DNA from: an uncultured Prevotellaceae bacterium
GTDB lineage: Bacteria; Bacteroidota; Bacteroidia; Bacteroidales; Bacteroidaceae
Assembly (NCBI GenBank): GCA_900315105.1
Contig: OMXX01000186.1
Location: forward strand, 1-9,376
DNA: 9,376 bases
Reading direction: 5' to 3'
The number at the start of each line of letters is the position of its first letter. Positions within the stretch are counted from its first letter, which is position 1. The notes under the pieces are model-generated. The model was not told the origin of the DNA and ran no database searches. It saw only the letters and a list, made by a program, of their open reading frames with translations. Below, piece by piece: positions 1 through 5,819 of the stretch. Made by a program: the position numbers and the translations under genes.

Positions 1-290
1 AAGCAATCAGAATGCATGTAGATGATGATGACAAAGGGGGTCGCAAATTGCTACCCCCCTTGGAGGAAGACAACAAATCACCATTATCAACGAGAGCGGT
101 CTTTACTCTCTCATCCTTTCCTCTAAGCTTCCACAGACGAGGGAGTTCAAGCGTTGGGTGGCAAGCGAGGTGCTTGGGTATGCGAAACCAGAAAATGCTC
201 TCGCAAGGCATGTGGATGCAGAAAATAAAAGGGGGGCGAGATTCACGACCTCAGGTCAAGGAAGAGGATAAAACCTCATCCCAGATTTAG
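1..290 (+). pseudogene. Decayed Bro-N / phage antirepressor-like gene fragment
   Basis: Bro-N (BRO family N-terminal) is a DNA-binding domain common in phage antirepressors. Codons from position 3 read AIRMHVDDDDKGG, the HVD-EDK part of the domain. After the G run at 36-40 the reading must move to the frame of position 35, which gives QIATPLGGRQQ and then INESGLYSLILSSKLP and REFKRWVASEVL, a textbook Bro-N block. Restoring one G to the run would join the two. Directly after SEVL the same frame reads LGYAKPENALARHVDAENK, which normally lies upstream of the INESG block, so order is rearranged or a second copy has been fused in. That frame stops at 269-271. Another frame carries a third similar piece, QVKEEDKTSSQI, ending at the TAG at 288-290. 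The 5' part lies outside the window. I see a dead, recombined remnant of a prophage or mobile-element gene; the Bro-N identity is firm, the history is inference. Confidence 0.75.
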
Positions 291-304
291 GGATCAGGTT
301 CTAA

Positions 305-502
305 TTAACGTGAGTTCGATGAATTGTTTTGTCGGCTTGCGCCCTGAAAAGGCAAAGTTTGCTCTTAGCCCAGGGCAACGCCCTGTGGTATTGGTTCAAT
401 AGATAGACTACGCCCTGAAAGGGCAAAAGCCCTAACATAAAGATGCTTTTTAGCTTGTTAGCCTTGCAGGCTGTTTCAGCAATTTGGTCGAACTCACGTT
501 AA
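305..502. repeat. 198-bp repeat element with perfect 15-bp terminal inverted repeats
   Basis: The left end TTAACGTGAGTTCGA (305-319) is the exact reverse complement of the right end TCGAACTCACGTTAA (488-502). The interior holds small palindromes: CAGGGC-aac-GCCCTG (371-385), GCCCT-gaa-AGGGC (412-424), and a weaker GCCCTGAAAAGGC at 341-353. At 453-470 the text resembles the reverse complement of the stop-adjacent repeat found elsewhere in this window (AGCTTGTTAGCCTT against AGCTTGTTGAGCCTT), and the right end is the same TCGAACTCACGTTAA that ends the copy at 4341-4394. No open frame of note lies inside. It resembles a MITE or a composite of REP-like palindromes; it carries no transposase. Confidence 0.65.
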
Positions 503-703
503 ATAACGAGAATTTGACAAAGGGGCTTTGCGTCTCTACTCTTTTCCCTTTGAAAAAATTGCGTGCGCAAGTGATAAAAAAGTAAATTCTTTAGATACGT
601 TTTCGTCGTATTCACGTTATATTTCTTCTGCAATTCACTTTTTGACATAAAAAACATGAAAAAACGCATTTTCCTATATTACTGTTTTACAAACGGTTGC
701 ATT
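503..703. other. AT-rich intergenic stretch, no gene seen
   Basis: Between the repeat element and the candidate promoter region of the first OsmC-like gene I find no convincing reading frame, RNA gene or strong hairpin. A short palindrome TTGCG-tg-CGCAA lies near 559-570. The stretch is probably spacer upstream of the 749-779 promoter. Confidence 0.4.
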
Positions 704-726
704 ATACCATACCTAATTCATGGTAT
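704..726. promoter_or_regulatory. 7-bp inverted repeat, possible operator
   Basis: ATACCAT (704-710) and ATGGTAT (720-726) form a perfect inverted repeat with a 9-nt spacer, just upstream of the candidate promoter at 749-779. The size and position suit a dimeric regulator binding site. No regulator gene is present in the window, so this is only a candidate. Confidence 0.3.
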
Positions 727-748
727 TCAAATTAACCTAGGTTTGGGA

Positions 749-779
749 TTTCACGAAACTGAAAATGTTAGTACCTTTG
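749..779 (+). promoter_or_regulatory. Candidate Bacteroidetes promoter for the first OsmC-like gene
   Basis: TACCTTTG at 772-779 fits the Bacteroidetes -7 consensus TAnnTTTG. A TTTC at 749-752 lies 19 bp upstream, one base off the -33 TTTG; an exact TTTG occurs at 742-745 but its 26-bp spacing is long. Transcription would begin in or near the GCACTC that follows, leaving a leader of roughly 280 nt before the start at 1066. The -7 match is observed; promoter activity is inferred. Confidence 0.5.
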
Positions 780-1020
780 CACTCGGGAAATGAAACATGC
801 GCCAGCCTTTTGGGCTGACACGCATTTTTCCCTTCGTGCGAGGATGCTTCGCACGTTGCACTCAGAAATCAGAGACGTCCACCGGCTTGCAACCGACGTT
901 GACTATTTTTTCGCAAAGCTCAACAAGCTAAAGCAAGTCTTTCGTGCGAGGAAGTCCGACGTTGATAATATCGGAGTATGTGGAAATCGCACGTTGCACT
1001 CGGAATATAGTCCAAAAACG
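777..1020 (+). repeat. Structured leader repeat array, copy 1 (two units plus a partial third)
   Basis: Units open with TTGCACTC and close with GCACG. Unit 1 is 777-855, unit 2 is 856-993, and a partial third begins at 994. Unit 1 folds as an outer stem (GGGAAA at 785 with TTTCCC ending at 832), ATGCG/CGCAT, an inner CAGCC-ttttg-GGCTG hairpin, then a terminal hairpin CGTGCGA-ggatgct-TCGCACG at 835-855. Unit 2 keeps the inner region and the closing CGTGCGA (943-949) / TCGCACG (987-993), but carries extra sequence in two places. The same unit family recurs at 5854-6086, again immediately after a TAnnTTTG box. It probably forms the 5' untranslated leader of the gene at 1066. A 78-codon frame across it (790-1026) is judged non-coding. 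Confidence 0.65.
905..939 (+). repeat. Stop-adjacent repeat core inserted in leader unit 2
   Basis: The text TCGCAAAGCTCAACAAGCTA and the following AAGCAAGTC (911-939), preceded by a T run, match the core of the repeat at 4341-4394, 5613-5671 and, inverted, 9278-9327. It lies exactly where leader unit A (5854-5931) has only a short T-rich join, so it looks like an insertion into unit 2 or a recombinant between the two repeat families. It lacks the TCGAACTCACGTTAA end seen in the other copies. Confidence 0.55.
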
Positions 1021-1053
1021 ATATAATAATAAAAACAATATAATAATAAAAAA

Positions 1054-1058
1054 AGGAG
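1054..1058 (+). promoter_or_regulatory. Unusually clear Shine-Dalgarno site
   Basis: AGGAG lies 7 nt before the ATG at 1066, in an A-rich context. Most genes here, as is typical of Bacteroidetes, have only A/T-rich upstream sequence, so a strong site is notable and supports this start. Confidence 0.55.
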
Positions 1059-1065
1059 ATTCAGG

Positions 1066-2271
1066 ATGAACAAAACAAACAGATCCATCATTCTCACAGC
1101 CGCTCTGGCTTTAGCGTTGGGCGGAGTACATGCACAGGGCGTAAACGGTGTGTTTGCCTCTGCAAAGAAAAAAGCAATACTTGAAAAAAACGCACCAACA
1201 TTGCGTCAACATCTCAAGGAACGCAAGACTGCACTTGAGGCATGGAACGCTCTTCCTGCAAGCGAGCTGAAACCAGTAACACTAACCGCTAACGTAGTAG
1301 CCAAGAATCGTGCTGGCTACCGCGAACTTAGAGTGCGTGAGTTTCATTATGTAGGTGACTGCGGATATACTGATGGCGGACAGGACGCTGGCGTGGAGAC
1401 ACAGACTACGGCAGCAGCGGTATTTGCCTCTGACCTTGCCGACAGCTACATCAATCAGGCTGCACTTGCAGGGATAGATATTGACTCCCTGACAATAGAG
1501 ATACACGGACAGCCTGACAAAGAGCCTACAAATCGTGTAAAATACAATAGAAACTTCCTATACACCATATACGTGGATTCTCCTGCATCAGACGAGGAAC
1601 TTGAACGTCTGGCACAGTTGGCAGAAGAAAACTCATCGGTGGTAAACCTTATCAAACAGGCTGTTACAGTACCTGTAAACATTGTCTATAAGCATTCGCC
1701 ACGTGAACGTGTAATAGAAGGTGCAACTCTTGAGGGCTTGCGTGAGTATATCCACGGCAAGCGTCAGGCAAAACTTGCTTATCAGAGCAAACCAAGACCT
1801 GCGAATGCACCAGTAAAGAAGACAGGTCCTTGGGTTACGGTATTGCCTAACGGCACACGTCAGTTGACTATCAGCAACAAATATCTCATTGTTCACGACA
1901 ATCCTGCATATCTCGGCGGTACAAATCTCGGACTTACCTCTCGTGAGAACGCTCTTGGAGTGCTCGGCACCTGTCTTACGCATATTTCAGAGGGACAAGC
2001 TGCATTGCTGAATCTCGACATTGACTCTTTGCATGTTCAGGTAGAGGGCGAGTGGGATCCCCGTGCCGGACGCAAGGGATTCGAGAATGAGTCTATTGCT
2101 CCGCAGAACCTGCGAGTAACACTCTATGTTACTACTCCTGAACCTTATACAGCCATTGAGAAGTGGATTGAGCAAACGGAGAATGTATGTCCTATGTATA
2201 ATGTGTTCAAGGATACTCAGACTTTCGAGCATAAGATAATAAGGGTTAAGAAAAAAGGAAGTAAGAAGTAA
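1066..2271 (+). CDS. Secreted tandem OsmC-like domain protein, paralog 1
   Basis: A 401-residue exported protein with two OsmC/Ohr-like domains. OsmC-fold proteins are thiol-dependent hydroperoxide reductases or related thiol proteins using two cysteines. Residues 1-24 form a signal peptide (hydrophobic IILTAALALALGG, probable cleavage near AHAQ-like VHAQ). A helical stretch (about 45-65) leads to domain 1 (about 70-210), with GGQDAG, QAALAGIDIDSLTIEIHG and FLYTIYVDSP. A basic linker follows (about 215-255). Domain 2 (about 256-393) carries LGGTNLG, LGTCLTH, IDSLHVQVEGE and ENVCPMYN. Domain 2 has both expected cysteines, C303 and C375. In domain 1 the equivalent positions are D123 (ASDLAD) and S190 (NSSVVN), so it is probably non-catalytic; C99 is an extra cysteine. 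Likely periplasmic. A paralog follows after 46 nt, suggesting co-transcription. The OsmC assignment rests on motifs read by eye; the substrate is unknown. Confidence 0.8.
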   Translation: MNKTNRSIILTAALALALGGVHAQGVNGVFASAKKKAILEKNAPTLRQHLKERKTALEAWNALPASELKPVTLTANVVAKNRAGYRELRVREFHYVGDCGYTDGGQDAGVETQTTAAAVFASDLADSYINQAALAGIDIDSLTIEIHGQPDKEPTNRVKYNRNFLYTIYVDSPASDEELERLAQLAEENSSVVNLIKQAVTVPVNIVYKHSPRERVIEGATLEGLREYIHGKRQAKLAYQSKPRPANAPVKKTGPWVTVLPNGTRQLTISNKYLIVHDNPAYLGGTNLGLTSRENALGVLGTCLTHISEGQAALLNLDIDSLHVQVEGEWDPRAGRKGFENESIAPQNLRVTLYVTTPEPYTAIEKWIEQTENVCPMYNVFKDTQTFEHKIIRVKKKGSKK

Positions 2272-2317
2272 TTGAAATCTCACATTAGTTTATCACTAAA
2301 AAAGAGTTTTAAGATTT

Positions 2318-3538
2318 ATGAAGAAGAATATAATAGCACTTACAATAGCCGCATTGTCGGTAGCAACAGCAGCACAGGCACAGGGACCGCTTGACGTATT
2401 CCGCTCTGATGCCACAAAACAGAAACTTGAACAGAACGCGCCAAGTCTGCGCAGTCACCTAAAGCAGCGCAGGGTGGCATTGGAAGCATGGAACGCTCTC
2501 GGTGCAAAGGATCTCAAGACCGTGACCCTTACAGCCAATGTAGTAGCAAAGAACCGCTCTGGCGCCCGTGAGTTGCGTGTAAGGGAGTTCCACTATCTTG
2601 GCGACTGCGGATATTCACACGGAGGACAGGACTCAGGAGTAGATACACCGACAACGGCACAGGCAGTATTCGCCTCTGACCTTGCCGACAGCTATCTTAA
2701 CCAGGCTGCACTACTCGGTATTGACATCGATTCACTGACGATTGAGATTCACGGGCAGCCGGACAAGGAGCCTACAGGACGAGTGTGGTATCCACGTAAC
2801 TTTCTCTATACGCTCTATATTGATTCACCGGCAAGTGATGCAGAACTGGAAAAGCTCGCGGTACTTGCAGAACAGAACTCGCCGATAGCAACGCTCGTTA
2901 AGCAAGCTGTAGTGCCACAGCTCACCATTGACCTGAAGCCATCACCACGTGTGAAAAAGGTGGAGGGTGAAACACTTGCAGGACTTCGTGAGTACATCCA
3001 CGGCAAGCGTCAGGCATTCCAGGCAAGTCGTGCAAAGCAGGAGCAACAGAAGAAAGAGAACAATGGCAAGAAGGACTCAAAGCCACAGGCTCCAAAGCAC
3101 GGTCCATGGGTGAAGGTATTCCCTAACGGTGTGCGTCAGTTGACGGTGAACGACAAATATCTCATTCTGCACGACAATCCAGAATATCTCGGAGGTAGCA
3201 ACACGGGCATGACATCACTTGAGGGTACGCTGGGCATTCTTGGCACTTGTATTACGCACATCTCACTTGGACAGGCAGCAGAACTGAATCTTGATGTTGA
3301 CTCAGTATCGCTCACCGTACAGGCAGAGTGGAATCCTGTAGCAGGTCGCAAGGGACATGAGAATGAGTCAATAGCATTGCAGAATGTGCGCTACACCCTC
3401 CATGCTCTGACACCAGAGAGTGAAGACAAGGTTAAGGAGTGGCTCAAGCGTGTAGAAAACATCTGTCCGATGTATAATCTCTTCAAGGATACCCAGACTT
3501 TCGAGCATAAGATTGTTAGAGGAAGTTTTAAGAGATAA
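2318..3538 (+). CDS. Secreted tandem OsmC-like domain protein, paralog 2
   Basis: A 406-residue close paralog of the preceding gene, alignable end to end with long shared blocks such as LTANVVAKNR, VFASDLADSY, REYIHGKRQA and KDTQTFEHKI. The signal peptide is MKKNIIALTIAALSVATAAQAQ. Domain 1 covers about 68-205 and domain 2 about 262-400. Domain 2 retains C311 (LGTCITH) and C383 (ENICPMYN). Domain 1 has D121 and S188 at the equivalent sites; S188-P189 looks like a CP motif whose Cys became Ser. C97 in GDCGY is shared with paralog 1. The linker (about 236-260) is longer and Lys/Gln-rich, the main length difference. The gene begins 46 nt after its paralog with no visible promoter or terminator between, so an operon formed by tandem duplication is likely. 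Role inferred: envelope peroxide or thiol chemistry, perhaps as a heterodimer with paralog 1, since OsmC proteins usually act as dimers. Confidence 0.8.
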   Translation: MKKNIIALTIAALSVATAAQAQGPLDVFRSDATKQKLEQNAPSLRSHLKQRRVALEAWNALGAKDLKTVTLTANVVAKNRSGARELRVREFHYLGDCGYSHGGQDSGVDTPTTAQAVFASDLADSYLNQAALLGIDIDSLTIEIHGQPDKEPTGRVWYPRNFLYTLYIDSPASDAELEKLAVLAEQNSPIATLVKQAVVPQLTIDLKPSPRVKKVEGETLAGLREYIHGKRQAFQASRAKQEQQKKENNGKKDSKPQAPKHGPWVKVFPNGVRQLTVNDKYLILHDNPEYLGGSNTGMTSLEGTLGILGTCITHISLGQAAELNLDVDSVSLTVQAEWNPVAGRKGHENESIALQNVRYTLHALTPESEDKVKEWLKRVENICPMYNLFKDTQTFEHKIVRGSFKR

Positions 3539-3549
3539 AATTATCACAT

Positions 3550-3673
3550 AAGTGAAGAGTGAAGAACTAAGAGTGAAGAATTTAAGTTAGTATTGCAGTT
3601 TAAGGTCGTTTATTAACTTAGCGCTATAAAATGTAACTTAAATTCTTCACTTTTCACTCTTAGCTCTTCACTT
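3550..3673. repeat. 124-bp inverted-repeat element with 40-nt arms
   Basis: The left arm 3550-3589 and right arm 3634-3673 are each 40 nt and pair at about 34 of 40 positions; the outer ten (AAGTGAAGAG) and inner ten (ATTTAAGTTA) match perfectly. The mispaired middle comes from shuffled GTGAAGA-type subrepeats. A 44-nt spacer lies between and contains another TAACTTA. The element fills the gap between the OsmC-like pair and the next gene and ends 18 nt before that gene's ATG. It could be a MITE-like insertion, and as RNA it would fold into a long stem that may terminate, attenuate or protect the transcript. Confidence 0.6.
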
Positions 3674-3691
3674 TCTTAATTCTTAAGAACA

Positions 3692-4342
3692 ATGGAATAT
3701 CAGAGACTCACTATACTCACAACGTTAGCACTTGCTGGCATTCAGCCCTCGTTTTCCCGACAGGGCGCACCGTTGGCTTGGACTTCTCTTTCTGATTCAG
3801 AAGGAAACGCAACTTCAAAAAAAATAGATGCGGACTCGCTAAGATATGCTTTCCCTCCTGTATTCCAGGCGGTGACTCCTCATCAGTCTTTGGATTCGCT
3901 TCAAGCAGAAGCAATACGACAGATTGCTGCACGACAAGGAAAGCATTATGGTTGCTCTGCCATCTCGCTGACTTCCATAGCCGCCACATTAGGATCTGTC
4001 TTTACCGAGAAGCAACTGAGGAGTATGTCAGAAAGTTTCTCGGGCGGTATAGGTCACAAGTTCTCTCAAGGTACATGCGGAGCACTGTCAGGTGCTATAA
4101 TGGCTCTCGGTTTCTATGCACACGGTGACAAGGAGAAGCATCAGCGTCTGGCAAGCGAGGTGTATGATGAACTCAAGAAACAAGAGGGTTCCGTTGTTTG
4201 TGGTGACATATATGGTAAATTCCACTTCGGACATTGTAACGGTTGTATCGGATGCGTCGTGAGCAAGGTGCTGGAAATACTCTACCGCGAAAAAGATATT
4301 CAGACAAAGACAATTCAAATTACTGATTTTTCACATAGGTAA
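3692..4342 (+). CDS. C_GCAxxG_C_C family redox protein with exported-type N-terminus
   Basis: A 216-residue protein whose part from about residue 70 matches the C_GCAxxG_C_C family, putative redox-active proteins of about 140 residues with four conserved cysteines and a CGAxxG motif. Visible landmarks are C88 in YGCSA, the SGGIGHKF stretch, C129 in TCGALSGAIMALG (the CGAxxG motif), C170 in SVVCGD and a final cluster C182, C185, C188 in HCNGCIGC, which has one or two cysteines more than needed. The first about 22 residues (hydrophobic LTILTTLALAGI) look like a weak signal peptide, and a polar stretch of about 45 residues precedes the domain, so it may act in the periplasm like its OsmC-like neighbours. 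This is the first ATG after an in-frame stop at 3677-3679. Function in this family is not established; a thiol relay partner is inference. Confidence 0.75.
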   Translation: MEYQRLTILTTLALAGIQPSFSRQGAPLAWTSLSDSEGNATSKKIDADSLRYAFPPVFQAVTPHQSLDSLQAEAIRQIAARQGKHYGCSAISLTSIAATLGSVFTEKQLRSMSESFSGGIGHKFSQGTCGALSGAIMALGFYAHGDKEKHQRLASEVYDELKKQEGSVVCGDIYGKFHFGHCNGCIGCVVSKVLEILYREKDIQTKTIQITDFSHR

Positions 4343-4394
4343 TTTTTGTTCGCTTTGGCTCACCAAGCTGAAGCAAGTCATCGAACTCACGTTA
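4341..4394 (+). repeat. Stop-adjacent ~50-bp repeat, copy after the redox gene
   Basis: The repeat starts inside the TAA stop (4340-4342) of the preceding gene and runs AATTTTTGTTCGCTTTGGCT, then CACCAAGCTGAAGCAAGTC, then ATCGAACTCACGTTAA. The same unit in the same sense orientation follows the stop of the lipoprotein gene (5613-5671) and, on the minus strand, a probable stop at 9326-9328. It contains only a weak GGCT/AGCT hairpin, so it is not an obvious intrinsic terminator by itself. Confidence 0.6.
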
Positions 4395-4496
4395 AAAAAA
4401 ATTATTGCTATCCGGTAAAAACAAAAACCAGGAAAAAACATAAAAAAGCCAATCACAACCTTACGCTGATGGTTATATGCTTTTTCCTGTTTTTAA
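4395..4496. other. A/T-rich spacer with a weak terminator-like hairpin
   Basis: AAAAAGC (4443-4449) and GCTTTTT (4479-4485) form a 7-bp inverted repeat ending in a T run, with AACC/GGTT inside the loop. It could end transcription of the redox gene, but it is AT-rich and the loop is long. A 74-codon frame (4346-4570) crosses this region and the repeats on both sides; I do not believe it is a gene. Confidence 0.25.
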
Positions 4497-4618
4497 CCTT
4501 AATGTCTTGCCGTAGGCCTGATATGTGTATTTATTTTATCGGGAAGCCCAAGGGCTTACCAGAAAAATAAATACGCATAGCAGCAAGAGGCGAGGAACGA
4601 GACTCTAAGACATTAAGG
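4497..4618. repeat. 122-bp nested palindromic element
   Basis: Three nested inverted repeats share one centre. The outer pair is CCTTAATGTCTT (4497-4508) with AAGACATTAAGG (4607-4618), perfect over 12 bp. The middle pair is ATGTGTATTTATTTT (4523-4537) with AAAATAAATACGCAT (4564-4578), 14 of 15. The inner pair is AAGCCC (4544-4549) with GGGCTT (4552-4557) around a 2-nt loop. GGGGTTTTT follows on the right (4617-4625). It lies about 55 nt upstream of the lipoprotein gene. It may be a small non-autonomous mobile element or a long RNA stem; the internal asymmetry (the right side has about 14 nt more between outer and middle stems) argues against a simple terminator. Confidence 0.6.
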
Positions 4619-4673
4619 GGTTTTTATTGTTTTTGTAGAGGTTTATCGGACAGTAATAAAAGAAAATAAGAAC

Positions 4674-5609
4674 ATGAAGAAATTAGCATTATATTTGACT
4701 ATAGGTTTGTTCTCGGCAAATATCTTCTCATCATGCAGTAGCAGCGAAGAAAACAGCACTGTGAGTATCACCATTCCTGAAGATGTGGAATGCTGTAATG
4801 CGGAAGAGACTTTCCTTGCCTACACCTTCCTGAACAATAGCTACGTAAAGGAGATACCTTCGTTGCGCGACACTATTGGGCAGAAATATGCGGTAAGTGT
4901 CTATTCCACCAACGGAAAACTGCACTTGGGTTACAACGACTTGTTCTTTACCGTGACCAAGATCTCAAATCAGGGATATGTACGTAATTTCACTGTTACG
5001 GATATTACGCCTGTTATGACCATGACGGCTATGGGGATGAAACATTCAACCCCTGCAATAACCGAGAGCAAGGTTTATGACGAGACGTTTCCTGCCGTGC
5101 AACGTGCATGGGTATCGTATATAATGAGTACGAGCGACAATGGTTTTTGGGAATTATCATACAAGATTTCAACTAACGGACTGTCAACCGTTCACGCTCC
5201 ATCGAAGATAACCGTGGATGCGCTGGCTCAGGGGCAGACATGGCTGAAGTCGTTCAAGTACAATGACACGACTTACTATCTCACTCTCGTAAATCCTAAC
5301 AACTACCAGACTGGTAACAATACCATTGAGGCTTACATATCGAAGCAGGGAACAGACAAGGAAGAGCCATACCTCCTGTCGGATGATAAGTTTACTATCG
5401 AGATCTATCCTACCATGCCTGACATGGGCAACCATACATCACCCGGCAACAAGGCTCTCACCCTGCAAGAAGACGGTAGTTACAAAGGTCTGCTTAACCT
5501 TACCATGACTGGTACATGGGATATTCATCTGCATATAAAGGATGCCGACGGTAATACGGTGGCTGGAGACGAAGGGTTGAGCAACCTATATTGGACGGTT
5601 ACTATTTAA
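4674..5609 (+). CDS. Lipoprotein with two YtkA/FixH-like domains
   Basis: A 311-residue lipoprotein. The signal peptide is MKKLALYLTIGLFSANIFSS followed by the lipid-anchor Cys at 21; SSSEEN after it is acidic and may direct the protein to the cell surface, as seen for many Bacteroidetes lipoproteins. Two related modules are visible. Module 1 (about 70-165) has LHLGYNDLFFTV, then PVMTMTAMGMKHSTP (113-127) and FWELSYKI. Module 2 (about 190-311) has YYLTLVNP, then YPTMPDMGNHTSPGN (245-259), GSYKGLLNLTMTGTWDIHLHI and a terminal strand. The Met/His clusters followed by G-x-Y...MTG-x-W are the signature of YtkA-like and FixH-type domains. Such Bacteroidetes lipoproteins are often uncharacterised; the Met-rich clusters suggest copper handling, but this is inference. 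No partner gene such as a copper pump or cytochrome oxidase is in view. No promoter was recognised between the upstream palindrome and the ATG. Confidence 0.7.
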   Translation: MKKLALYLTIGLFSANIFSSCSSSEENSTVSITIPEDVECCNAEETFLAYTFLNNSYVKEIPSLRDTIGQKYAVSVYSTNGKLHLGYNDLFFTVTKISNQGYVRNFTVTDITPVMTMTAMGMKHSTPAITESKVYDETFPAVQRAWVSYIMSTSDNGFWELSYKISTNGLSTVHAPSKITVDALAQGQTWLKSFKYNDTTYYLTLVNPNNYQTGNNTIEAYISKQGTDKEEPYLLSDDKFTIEIYPTMPDMGNHTSPGNKALTLQEDGSYKGLLNLTMTGTWDIHLHIKDADGNTVAGDEGLSNLYWTVTI

Positions 5610-5612
5610 TAG

Positions 5613-5671
5613 TAACGTGAATTTCTCGCTAAGGCTCAACAAGCTAAAGCAAGTCGTCGAGCTGACGTTAA
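5613..5671 (+). repeat. Stop-adjacent ~50-bp repeat, copy after the lipoprotein gene
   Basis: Beginning 4 nt after the lipoprotein stop (5607-5609), the text reads TAACGTGAATTTCTCGC, then TAAGGCTCAACAAGCTAAAG, then CAAGTCGTCGAGCTGACGTTAA. TAACGT at the left and ACGTTA at the right make short inverted ends, which the copy at 4341-4394 lacks on its left side. The orientation relative to the upstream gene matches that copy. Confidence 0.6.
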
Positions 5672-5819
5672 TTATGAGTGTGGCGCCTCTATGGAATACC
5701 GTTATCGACTATGCCCACACTTGGCGTTAGACACATAAGTAATCTAGATTGTCGCTTCACATCGTGAAGAATATATTTTTTTAATCTTTATTCGATTCGG
5801 GTGTCGAAGTTCTTGGAGC
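5672..5819. other. Intergenic spacer with inverted repeats, no gene seen
   Basis: AGTGTGG (5677-5683) and CCACACT (5715-5721) form a 7-bp inverted repeat with a 31-nt loop, just after the stop-adjacent repeat; it may be part of a transcript end. ATTCGGG (5795-5801) pairs with CCCGAAT (5826-5832). No convincing reading frame is present. Confidence 0.35.

Noticed and set aside
34..61. Intrinsic terminator formed by GGGGGT and ACCCCC
   Set aside because: There is no T run after it and it falls inside the Bro-N coding remnant, where the sequence is explained by codons.
790..1026. 78-codon plus-strand frame starting MKHAPAFW
   Set aside because: It lies entirely inside the structured repeat array just downstream of a promoter, its composition follows the repeats and no family is recognisable.
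4346..4570. 74-codon frame with a lipobox-like LTLMSC
   Set aside because: It starts in the stop-adjacent repeat and ends in the nested palindrome, with a lysine-rich, low-complexity start; unlikely to be a gene.
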